Assembly: GCF_009389715.1 (NCBI RefSeq)
Contig: NC_052392.1
Location: 37,505,410 to 37,569,409, forward strand
DNA length: 64,000 nt
DNA from: Phoenix dactylifera
Lineage: Eukaryota > Streptophyta > Magnoliopsida > Arecales > Arecaceae
Direction: 5' to 3'
Shown in pieces: positions 1 to 11,800 of the stretch (its first letter is position 1; every line of letters begins with the position of its first letter). The notes under the pieces are model-generated. The model worked only from the letters and a program-made list of their open reading frames with translations, was not told where the DNA came from and searched no databases. The position numbers were made by a program, and so were the translations under genes.

Positions 1-464
1 CTCGCACGGTACTTTGAAACTTTTGGAACTTTTTAGGTACTCACCCTTGCTGTTTTCCTGGCCACAAGGAACAAACAGTAGTGGGACCTCTCTTGTACAG
101 AGTCAATAAGACAATCATTCTTAGATAAAAATTGATTATCAAAATTAAAAAAATAATGAAAATATTTTTCGCGAGCAGAACCTTTTTTTTTCAAGTATAC
201 AATGCATTATCCTAGCATTCGTACCTTATATATTGCCTCACAAGAGGGAGGTTTTAAGTTTGAGGAATATATAGGGGGTGCATTTTCAAGGATCCGGAGA
301 TGGACGGTTATATATGATACCAACTGGTCTCCCTTCCTTTCTTTCAAGAAACAAAAAAAGAAGAAGAAAAAAGTGTTCTAACATGAATAATTATTTTATT
401 CTCTTTTAGAAAATTATTACTTTGAATTTTGATAACTAATATCCAAATTGTGGCTGATTTAGCC

Positions 465-1790
465 TCGGGATGGAAATTGGATCAGATTGGATCGGATATA
501 GATCGGATTGGATACAGATCGTGTCAAAAATTCAGATCCGAACTCGACCTGTTTATTAAATAGGTAATTCATTCTGACCGACAAAATCTATTTATTAAAC
601 ATTTCAAGTCAACTTAAATGGAATAAAACATGTTAAGTAGATTTTTAACGAGTTAAATGAATTTCAACTAGTTAAACAGGTTAGCGGATCAATTAAACAT
701 GATAGAAACAAGTTAAGCAGATTTTAAACAGGTTAATAGGTTTTTGTTGGGTAATACAGGTTGCCCCAAAGCGCGTGAGCATATCACGAGACATGTGATT
801 AGGGGCGCCCGACTTCGGAACTCTCGACCTCAGATGCGCCCGACCTCCGAGCTCCCGACCTGGCACCCGACCTCCGAGCTCGCCACCTCGGGAGTCCGAC
901 CTCGCCACTCACCTACCGCGGTCACATCCTTCTGTAGCCCAATCAGAGACCATACCCTGCCACCGCTCGTAGCATTTAATGCGCGTGGCCTCTGCAGATC
1001 TCCGGCTTACTCCACAATTAATGCGTATCTTCGGCTTACTCCGTAATTAATGCGTATCTCCGGCTTACTCCGTAATTATCTCCGGCTTACTCAACAATTA
1101 ATGCGCGTGGCACCTGTTATCTACGGATCTCTAGTCCTCCATGGCAAATCAGCTCGGCTGCATCCAGTCGGCCGTGAAAACTCCCTGATTCCCGATCTCA
1201 TCCCCTACGGCAAGGCATTAATTCACATGATCGTGCACCAATTCATGCGACGTGCTCAGTCGTACGGCAACCTCGCCCCATCGCATCACAGGTAACCAGC
1301 GCCCCTCTATAAAAGAAGAACCCCTCCACCTTAGAGAGGGCTGGAGGGCAAGAACTCTGGACACACATTATTTTTCCTCATATACGCTTGCCCTCCTCTG
1401 ACTTAGGTATCGGAGGGCCGGCGCCGGAACCTCGGCCATCGGCTTTTTGCAGGTTCCCCCAGAGGACGCCGCCGCCAGTGTTCGCTGGAGCTCCTCCTTC
1501 TCAGCTGACCGTCGCCTCCGGGTCTAATTTCCAGCAACAGTTTTAAACAAGTTAAATAGGTTAAACATGTTAAATAGACTATTTGACCCAACTCGATTAA
1601 AAATAAAACGGGGTTCAATTGGTTGAATATAGAGTTGATATCTGAAACCCGAATTTGATCCAAATGTTAAACATGTTAAACGGATCGACCTGTTTATAAT
1701 CCGAATCTGTTTAGCCCAAATCCAAACTTGCTTATGGTATGTGGAATACAGATCGGGTTGATAGATCGGATCATAATTTTGCTAGCCCTA
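465..1790. mobile_element. Non-autonomous hAT-like MITE, interrupted by a solo LTR
   Basis: The ends are imperfect inverted repeats (start TCGGGATGG, end GCTAGCCCTA), read from the better preserved copy at 41487. The flanking 8-bp sequences ATTTAGCC (457-464) and ATTCAGCC (1791-1798) agree at 7 of 8 bases, which fits the 8-bp target duplication of hAT elements. Inside are many short GTTAAAC/ACCTGTTTA-like motifs and no coding potential. After removing the nested LTR and one 5-bp target copy the element is about 526 bp. An autonomous partner is not visible in the window. Confidence 0.65.
745..1539. mobile_element. Solo LTR of an LTR retrotransposon, nested in the MITE
   Basis: The segment starts TGTTGGG and ends CAACA, the usual TG...CA borders. 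It is flanked by a perfect 5-bp target duplication GTTTT (740-744 and 1540-1544). It is 795 bp and GC-rich beside its AT-rich surroundings. It holds about four tandem copies of a ~30-bp unit around CTCCGGCTTACTCC (996-1105) and a TATA-like CTATAAAAG near 1305. No internal retroelement sequence is present, so it is a solo LTR left by LTR-LTR recombination. The family (Ty3 or Copia) cannot be decided from the LTR alone. The perfect target duplication and the empty site in copy B point to a fairly young insertion. Confidence 0.85.
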
Positions 1791-4658
1791 ATTCAGCCCT
1801 TTCATTTTTCTTAAGGAAAATTTAGGCCATTTCGTTAATCCCAAAAAAGGTTCCGTTACTAACAAGCATTGAGGAGTTAATAAGCATTGCTGGTCGAGTT
1901 ATCAAAAGGGAGGAATAAAGATGGTTATCAGATAGTCTATAGTCGCAGCTGAAGTTCTGTTTCTCCTTGTTGCAGGCCCTTATTACTCCCTGCTAGCCCA
2001 TCCTTTCCTGAAAAAAGGCGGGGATAGTGGCCCAGGCTACATGAGCTCCACTGATGGCCTTTAAGGTTCGGTTGTTGGTGGTCCGTATTCATGGCAGTGG
2101 AGTATTTCATGTCTCTGGCCTGCAAGCAAACAGTTTCACCTAAGTATTTGATATTTCATCTCTCAAGCCTCTATCATGATTAAAACTTTGATCACAGGGC
2201 ATGTGGACTAATAAAGAGGTTACCAATATTGGATTCAATTCATCATCTTTGGGTTTGTTTCCAAGAATTTTGATATGTGATGACTTAGCATTCTTTGGTT
2301 CAATGTAGGTGACCATGGCCTCGTATTGTTTCTGAAAGCGAAGAATGCAAAGGCGCTCTCTGTACTTATGCTCGGAGAAAGGATTTCTCGATAAAATCAA
2401 AAATCATACACAAAGCTTGGAGGCAGATTGGAAGAATAATAATTGAATTGAATATATTTGGCATTTCATTTATTGCAATGAGTTTAGATGAAGGGAATGG
2501 TGATAGGACTTAATGCCTAATCTAGCTATAGCTAGGTCAGATTTAGTGAAACAAAAGAAGGATAAGAAAATGACTTAGAGGTTTAAGATTCGATTCTTGA
2601 ATGGTGCATCCCTAAAAACTCCTGGACAAAGACAATTATGGTGGCAGGTAGATCTCCCTCCTTTCTCTCTTAAAATAAAAATAAAAGATAAAAAAATTAT
2701 TAACCTCTTCGTATCAAATTAGGCATCCTTTGGATCAAGTATATATGGGTTTCTCAGGGATGAAGAAAAGTTTATACCAAAACTATTATGTATATCGATA
2801 GAAATGGGTATAAATCTTATTTTCTGTTGGGTAAAAACGGTAATATACCAACTAGTAGTTGTAGTTTAAAATCATTGTATGTTTGGATGGCCGATGGAGA
2901 TAAGCAATGGTGTTGAATGTTGTTTGAGAATAAGTAGATGAAAAAGTGTTTTTTCATAAAATTACACAAGTTTGCATTTCAAATCCCTAATATTCTTTAT
3001 GTAATATGTTATTCTATATATAATAGAATAATACAATGATAATTTTATATAATATACAATATAAACATTACGCAATTTATATTATATTGTATACCATATT
3101 ATAATATATTTTATGATATTATACCATAAGATTATACTAATATTTAATAGGGTTTTTTTTTGCATATTAGTTCCCAAATATATCTTTTTTTTTATTAATT
3201 TCTAATCTTTTTTATATTTATATAAAAGTCCTTGTAAAGTTTTTCACTTGTATAAATTGATCTTTCTGCTAGCTGTCGCTGAATGAACTTGGTTAAAGTT
3301 AACCAAGATTGTAGAAGGAGAAAAATGACCCTGTTTTAATAATAGCAAATGAAGCTCAGAATTTGGCCTTTTTAGTCTTGCTTTGCTTTTTTCTTGTTTA
3401 GGACTTGGTTACTGCCAATACTAAAGAGGCGTGGATTAAAGTGTTGGTTAAGTTTGAGGCTGAGAGCAAAAATATCTACAAGATATGCAATAAATATCAT
3501 TAGGAGAATAAAAGTAGAATATTTCGTTCTCATCTAGTTAACTCGTGGTATATATAAGTTACAAGATTTCAAGAATTAAAATACAAATATGAAAAAGACA
3601 AGAATTAATACATAAACATAAATGATTTCAAAGATTAATTTATGAAAAATATATTAACATTATTATAATATAGTTAGAATTAATCATGGGTTGGCCTCGG
3701 GCCTAACTACTACATTCATTTTCAGTAGGGCTTCCGGTCGAGCCTATTTAAAATTTGATATTTTTATGCCCAAGCTCGGCTCATGATCAACTCTAAATAT
3801 ATTATCATGCAATATCAGAATATTATATTATATCATTATTTTATTATATTATAATTTGTATAATACGATTATAACAATATTTAATATTTATGATCTTATA
3901 AAATAATAATATTACATTATATTAGTATGATATTATATGCATTGTTTGCATAATAAGATTAAAATAATATTTAATATTTATTATATCTTATAATATTGAC
4001 AATATTATTATAGTATCATATAGTATTTAGTTTTGTATATTAATAATATTTTAAGATTTTAACAATATCTAATATTATATTATTTACATCACATTACATC
4101 ATATTACATTATTGGAGGGATAATTAGGAAGGGGTTTTAACTAAATCATGTTGGGTTTAACTTGTACCATGGACCCTAGATAACACGAGAGTTTTATTAG
4201 CTATGCTAATATTTATCTACTCGCGCAGCTGATGCCTTCCAAATGGCTTATTACAACCCCTATCTCTCAAGAGCTGGCTCCAACCAGCATCAAACCATCG
4301 GCCTCTTGTCTAAGTCAAGAGATGATATTATCCGATTATCCGAACTAAGGTTCAGAGATTAAGGCTGCGAAAATCTTGTATGTCAACGAGTCATTATCAA
4401 GTATAAGAATGCCCTACCTATCTATGAGGTCATTTCCTTGTGCACCTGATATCAGCATTATCCTTCTTTTTTGGTGTATATCATAAACATATTTCAAATT
4501 CAACAAAGTGGAATGCTTGCGAACTTGAAAAGAACGATGATGTGAACGCCAAATATCTAGCTATCCGATCTCCTCGAAAGGCGTGCAATTGGTGGGCTGC
4601 ATTAACCCGTCCTGTCCCCAGTTGATAGCGCCTGCAGAGCCTCAGCACAAGCATCGTT

Positions 4659-4758
4659 NNNNNNNNNNNNNNNNNNNNNNNNNNNNNNNNNNNNNNNNNN
4701 NNNNNNNNNNNNNNNNNNNNNNNNNNNNNNNNNNNNNNNNNNNNNNNNNNNNNNNNNN
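4659..4758. other. Assembly gap of 100 N
   Basis: Exactly 100 N, the conventional placeholder for a gap of unknown size. Homology between copies A and B runs up to the last base before the gap. After the gap the sequence no longer follows copy B, so the join may be wrong or may hide more sequence. Confidence 0.99.
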
Positions 4759-5894
4759 ATGTTAGGAACTCCTGGTGGTGTTGATGAATTAACTTTTACT
4801 ATTTTTGTTTCAGTAAATGGAAATGTGTTTTCTCTAGTGTTACCCCATGCAATTATCATGTATTGCAAATCCCCCCTGATATATGCATATCTTCATACAG
4901 TCATACTACTTGAGGTGTGGATAAAGGTATAAACTTATCATCCAATGACTAAGATTGCTTTCCACCAGAAAGGTTTTAAATTTCAAATTTGTAGGTGCCA
5001 AGAGTCAAGTGATGAGTGATGACCATGTCTTTGCTAAGTGATAAAAGTACTCTTATCTTTTTTAAAATTTACTGCATGACCTCAAATCCCATGCACCTTC
5101 CCTCCCTCCCTCTGCATGCTTTTGTGTTTTCACTCTCTTGAATCTCCAATGGAGAGGTTGAATTTGGCATGTCTCATGAATAAGTGATATTCTCTTATAC
5201 TTCTTCTCTTCTCAGATTCTTCCCAGCCTTCCCATGCATTCAGGTTAAAGTGCAAAGATCCTTTGAAATATAAGTTGCATCGGGTTTATTCCTTAATCTG
5301 AGTCTTCAGTTGCTGTTCTCTCAGCGCCACTACTTGCACTTCATCAGTTATGTTGATTCGATGTCCCTTTCCCCAACTACCGCCACTAGCTTTCCTATCC
5401 TACTGATCTGGATGCTGATAAACATGCACCTTGTGTCTCGCTACAAGGCTGATCTATGGTTAATCAGAAGCATATTTATGTAATAGACTGCATGCAGGGG
5501 TTATTTTGGGAATATTGCATAAAAATGGCCATCCAAGAATTCTCATTTTTCACCGTGATGGTAAGGAACCTTAATAAACTTAAGTACTTAATATTCTAGA
5601 AAACTAGCATTCTATGTTAATCCAATTAGCCAGCTAAAATAAACTTGATGAGGGTTCTTGATGTCAAAAGTTTTAGTTGTCAGTGATCTTTGAGGTGGAA
5701 ACTTTCTAATCTGTACACAAAATCATATTTGCTTTTCTATATTTTGTAAATAAGTGAAAATAATTTTTGTTAACCTTTTTTTTTAGGAAAAAAAATTTGG
5801 CACACCCTAACTTGATCAATGTTATTTGAGTTTGGAACTTTTTACAAGAGGACGCTACTTGACTCATGCGTTACACAAATTTCTGGTAATTCAG
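4759..5894. other. Non-coding stretch after the gap; no exon supported
   Basis: AT-rich sequence with no long open frame. It may contain an upstream exon or promoter of the gene that starts in view at 5895, but no splice-phased exon could be chosen with confidence. Confidence 0.4.
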
Positions 5895-8800
5895 GTGCTG
5901 CTCATGCAAAATTGATAGCTCTCAAGTCGAAAGGACTACCTCGCATCTCATTTTCTCTCAATAGAGTCATCAACTCATCAGCTAATGATGTGATGGCAGA
6001 TCTTGCTCTATCACTTTTTAAAGCCTGCAAGAAGAAGCAAAATGAAGTCGTAAAAGGTTGTTAGTCTTCCTCATACTAGAATATGTTTCCATTTTCTTTT
6101 GTTTTTGAATCATGTAATTTCTGCTTCAGAAAGTAGTCTGCCAGGTGCATTAAATGTATTTAAACTAACATCATGGGCGTGCTTGATTATCTTGAGGAAC
6201 ATGTTCTACTGTTTTCCACTAAATATATAGTTCCAATATGCCTTTGACAATGGTTATCTTATTAGGGTGATTAGATCCAAGTACAGAGATCCCATAGGGA
6301 TTGGTGGATATTTGATTTTTTTGTTTCCAAAGCTTCCACGATGGTTCGTGTGCTGTGATTACTGGATATATGAAATAAATTTGAGGAAGTATTTGACTTA
6401 ACACATCATTCTGGCATGACACAAAATTGTATCACTCCAATTATTAGGATATATATCTGTTGGGCAAAAAATCTCTCTGGGATCTCTCTGGGTCTGCATT
6501 CACTTGTAGATTAATACGTACATGTATGTATGTGGCATGCATGTGTGCCTTTGGCTTACTTCATTAACTGATTATTTGACCAATTTCATTATAATATAAC
6601 TTTTTCATGAGTTACACCATACCATCTTATTCTTCTTTTTCGATCTTTTAGTGGGATAGTAACTTTTACAAGAAAAAGCTTAAACATATTGAGTGTAGCT
6701 TTTGCTCTATCATATCATCAATTCACATGTATATATGCAATATGGTTAATTTTCATGATATATTTTCCTCTATCTGAATATTGTACTGATTCTTTATATA
6801 TTGCTTTCTCCGTTTCAGAACGAGATCACTCAACACGGTTAATGGGAATCCTATCATCGGAAAGGGTAGGTGATTGTTTGTAAGCCATTTAGCTTTTAAG
6901 TTACCTGGACATGTTTATGACACACACATATGTACAACCTGTATGTTATTGTAAAAACAACCAATTTTTTTATTCCTCCTTTGCATTTGATGACTACTAG
7001 TAAATATTAAAATTTTCTTGGTTCTAATGCTATACGAATTTAGTATCAATATTAATCTTGTGATGCACAATGAATCTCATACTAAATTCTCTATTTTGTT
7101 ATTATTAATCTTTTCTTTTATAGTAGCAACTTTTAATTATTATTGTTATTATTAGTGATTAATCTCATACCTTATTATTAACCTTTACTCATTAAGAACA
7201 ATATGTAGTTCATTATAGATATTTACTGCTGAATCATTTGTAACTTGACAAAAGAAGGTTTTAAATATCGGTACTAAATCCTGTACAATTTTCTATCAGA
7301 ATAGTATGGTTGTGCTACAATACTAGTACCAATGGTACAGGTCAAAATTGACAGCATAACAAAGAATGAAAAATTGCAAGTATGCACCAATATGGTTTGT
7401 GCATACTGTTTGTACACACCTACAATGTTTTAAGTCCTAGCGGGATGAGGGTTTTCTTGGCAGGACGGGGAATGTCCCGATTGTCCCATCCCGTTTCTGT
7501 GAGAAAACAAGACCATGACGGGGTTGGGACTCTGAAACTCATCCAGGCGAGGAAAGAAGAAGAAAAAAGGAAAGAAAGAAAGGAAGGAAAGATGAAGAAA
7601 AGAAAAGAAAAGGTGAAAGAAAAGAAGGAAGAAAGGAAAGAGAGAAGAAGAAGAAAAAGGAAGGAAAGAAAGAATCAAAGGAAGGGATAAGAAAACGAAA
7701 GAAGAAAAAGGAAAGAAAGGAAGGTAAGGAAAAAAGGGGAAAAAAGAAGAAAAAAAAAGAAAGAGTGACAAAGAAAGGAAAGGAAAGGAAAGGAAAAGAA
7801 GGGGAAAGAGACAAAGCGTACTTACAAAACTCTTGACTGGGACTGTCGCCGGGATGAGGTGGGACAGTTGTGCATCCCGTTTCATGTAGAAACTAGGACA
7901 CCCCTATCCCACGGAATTTGAAATCTTGCACATCGGCATGGATTGATACAAATTGGTATACCTGATACATACTGGTACACAAGGTTTTGGCATCTTGGCA
8001 CCTGTATTGATGTCAGTTTTGCATCAAAATGGTACGTTACTAATGTTTTTGTCCTGCTCCAATGGTTTTTGAATTTATGTAAGCAATCATATAGACTGAT
8101 TAGGCTACTTCTATTGCCCATTTTTTGATGGAACATCTTCATTTCAAATTATATCACATTAAGAGATTGGAAGATGTAGTGCAAGTTTTTCTTTTTTGTT
8201 TGCTATCCAATTGCTTTAAATAGAACCCTCATGTATATTGATGAGTTTAGACTTCGTTTTTGTTTTCGTAAAATCAAAATTGAGCTTGTACATCGAGCTT
8301 CTTTTAGCCAACTATGAGGTAATGACATCTCAAGTTATTGCATAGAAAGCAGATAACAAGATATTGTACATTGTACTTCTAAAAACCAGTTCCATTCGCA
8401 AGAGGTGTCTTTTACACTCTCATATCAGGATTCACCTTTTCTCCTTAAATTTCATGCGTTCTTTGAATGAGCACTGCATTATAAAATCATTGGATAGGTT
8501 TGCAAAATATTCATCTATTTCCATATTAATTAATCTTCATGTCATATGCGTAGAAGTAATAGCCTAATATGAGATAAATCTTATTATACACATATTGAAG
8601 TTGCCACCATCAATTCCAGCTACTTTTTTCTATATTTTATTTTTCCTTGGTATGACATGTTTAGTGACCCAGCCATCATTAGAACTCATCATTGGCTAGC
8701 CAACCCATATATATAGATGGGCTTGGCTTGGCCCATCCATTTGGCAGGCTTAGGGATGTTTGTAAGATCAGGCTTAGGAATAATGCGTTAAGTAACACAT

Positions 8801-11800
8801 CCTCCCTCTTCCTTTTTTGTTCTATATTTGGTAAACTCCATTGAGAACTGCCACCAACCTTCACCATTATCCCTCCAGTTATCTCCCTCCACTCTCATGG
8901 CTCTATCAAGGATTGTCACCTCTATTGGTCCACCCTTCAGGTATGCCCTAGCCACCCAACAATCCCCTTCCCACCTGCTATAACTTTCCTTTCCTTTCCC
9001 TGTTTGTTTTAGCAACCTTTTCAATCCTCAACCCTCTCCATCCCTCCCACAACAAAGGCGATGGTGGGCACCACAAGCCCGCCCTCTCTCCCTCTATAAA
9101 AAGGGCCATTACTCGGTTATGGTCTCGACAACTTGGGGTTTTGGGAGGGGCGGTCTTGGAATAGGTCCAAGCCTCTTACTGTCATGTTTGTCAATCCAAG
9201 CCTTCTACCATTTTACTAAGCAATGCCCTGCCTTCTCCTCCTCTTTGGGGTAAAATTGCTTTGTCTACCATTTGGCTTGAAGCTTGGCTATGGTCCAGCT
9301 CAGCTAAAACCTAGGTATGTCCATCAAGATTATTACACATGTTTTGAAAAAGGAAAGATAGTTGCGCATTCAGGACAAATGACATTGCAGGGAATGTTTG
9401 ACCAACTAAACTAAATTTATTTTGGACTTTTGGATTGTACTTTTGGATGTGATAGTAGCGGTGGAAAACCATTTTCTAAATCCCAAGATGTCTTGACATA
9501 ATGTTTTATACTTTAGTAGGACATTCATCAAAATTTTTAGAGGCAAATTAGTAATGGAGGGGATGGGAATAGAAAGTCATTGGGAAAACTAACAATTTGA
9601 TTAGGAAAGTTGCCATAGAGTTAGTCATAGCTTCTAAATCTATGTAGAAGTTGCAAGACATAATGTTGGTAGTTTAACAGAAATAGAGTTTACTAGGAAA
9701 CCTGAAGAGGAACAAGGCTGTTGGACTAGATGTGGTTTCATAGATGGGCGAAGGTAAATGACTCTAGCATACTTTAGATGAATAGAGGAGATATCTTAAG
9801 CTGGATAAATCACTAAATTGATCTTGTGCCATTATGTGGAGGCATGAGTTATACAAGACAGCATTTCAGAAAGCGATATCTTATTATGTGTTTATGTTAT
9901 GAAGGTTAGCTATGGAAAAATTCAAAGCAAAAGACCAATTGGCATATGGTTGGAATTGATGTATAAGGAAAAATAATGCAATAAGTACGTGCCAGTGTTA
10001 ATGCTTACGTGTCTCCAATTTGAGGCTAATTTTTATACAGTATTCTGGCGCACAGATTTGTCTTATCTGTATCAATGTGCATACCATCTTAATGATTTCG
10101 TAATTATGGACAATGTGCCAACTCTAGTGTATCAATGGATTTCTGCAACTCTTGAGCACTTATTCTGTCCATTTAAAGAGCTTTCATGAGTGATTGTATT
10201 AAATTCCTCAGTCAATCATCTCCAACTGTTGGACCAAAGTATTGCACCATCATCCCTTAATGCCCTTTGCTTTCAAAAAGATTCAAAGAACTAGTGTGAC
10301 TGAAATATGTTAATTGATGGAAAGTTTGCCAGAATGCATCGAACTTAAAGAATTTTCATCCATGTTGATGGTGAGGTTCAATTCAACGATTCAATTGTAT
10401 TATCGCCAAAAGATTGTTGGAGTTTAACATACAATTGTAATATAAAAGCTTATGTGGCCTTTTCCAGTTGTTGCCTTCAACTAGGCCAACATTTAATTTT
10501 TTGAAAATTTTCTCCAGTGATCATTGGGTATCAGTTCCTCTCCTATTTGGCTTTTATCATCTCTTTGTTACACCTTCCTATTAAATGCTATGATTTCGAC
10601 AGGAAGGTGGACAGAATATTAAGATGATTTTTGTGTGACAAACCTGAGGATTTGGTGGAAAGGGGCCTTTCACTTCTTGCAATCTGTCTCAGTCTTTATG
10701 ATTTGGTGGTGGGAATTATCTTGCTGTGCCTACTGTCCTACCAATCTTTCTCAGTCTTTATGAATTTGTCAGACTGCTATTTGTTGGCTTATAAGATTGC
10801 TTAACCATGTAATTGGCAGCAAATTTTCTAGGAAACACTATTTCTGAAAACCTTTTAGTGGCTGCAACAGTTGGGCTTGTTACTACTCTTAGAAGGTTGG
10901 AGATGACATGCTTTTCTTGGAGGATTTGGGGATATCTGCTAATGTGCTTTCTCGTGACATGCCTACCTTACTTTCACTTTGAACATGATTTACTGGCTTT
11001 GAGTAGTTTCCATTCTTGCTGATAGCTTGATCTCCTCCTGCTCCTTTCTCCTCTTCGTTTGTAATTGTGTGTTTTAGTTCACCTTTTTGGTTTATGGCAA
11101 TCATGGCTTTATATTCTTTGTCTGCCATCATTTCTTCTATTGTCGTTTGTCTGATACAAAAATGATCGTTGTATTTATACCAATCAAATAATGTAACTGG
11201 ACAAGATATCATTTGAGATGTTAGACTAATACAATGCTGGTAACTATAGTAGTGAATGTTTAGCCATATCCATCCTATTGAGAGAGACGGTCATGTTACA
11301 TGGAGTCAAGAGAACATTGGCACATGCACTTAACAGGTTCACATGATATGTTTGTTTGGCTGTCACTGTACATTTCTACGGCTCAAAGTTTAGTAAATGG
11401 TCCATCTTGTATGCTCGCATACGTTAAGACATGAAGGTGCTATGTCATATGTAAAAGAAATACTTCTTTTTATGATGACGAACCAATCTTATTCATTTAT
11501 CATGGTGAATTTCATGAACTCAATGATCTGTAGTCAAGTTTTCTTCTGTAAAGCTTATAGTTTCTTCACAATTATATTAGTGAGGATTGAACCAGCAACT
11601 TGTGTTGTTACATAGAATATGTCTACTTGTTAACCAGGAGAGGAATGATAGCGCTGCAGAAGCAGCTTGATGCTCTTTCATTTCTTAGTAAAAGGAAGGC
11701 ACCTAAGTCAAAGACATCAGACAAACCATCCATTGCTTCTGATACCCTCAACAACTATGATACGATGTTAGCTTCTGAGATGCAAGAATCTTCAGGTAAG

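Larger units (their letters stand above)
1..4658 (+). repeat. Copy A of a ~3.9-kb direct duplication (partner 41016-44893)
   Basis: The sequence matches 41016-44893 in the same orientation almost from end to end. Differences by eye are mostly one- or two-base indels plus scattered substitutions. The one large difference is a solo LTR present only here. Copy A begins at the window edge, so its true left end is unknown, and it stops exactly at the N gap. No convincing gene is present: the content is a hAT-like MITE, AT-rich DNA (2980-4120) and non-coding sequence. It may be a real segmental duplication or a second haplotype placed beside the gap by the assembler. Without the LTR and its target duplication the two copies have nearly equal length (about 3858 and 3878 bp). 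Confidence 0.93.

Noticed and set aside
7430-7885. Long open frames on both strands rich in Phe/Ser/Leu or Lys/Glu
   Set aside because: They are translations of the polypurine tract; no complex protein sequence.
8788-9024. Minus-strand frame with WEGDCWVARAYLKGGPIEV
   Set aside because: Looks protein-like but is short, starts without ATG support and matches no family I can name; left unannotated.
10889-11212. Minus-strand 107-codon frame opposite the candidate gene
   Set aside because: No splice-consistent neighbours and no recognisable domain; likely chance in intron DNA.
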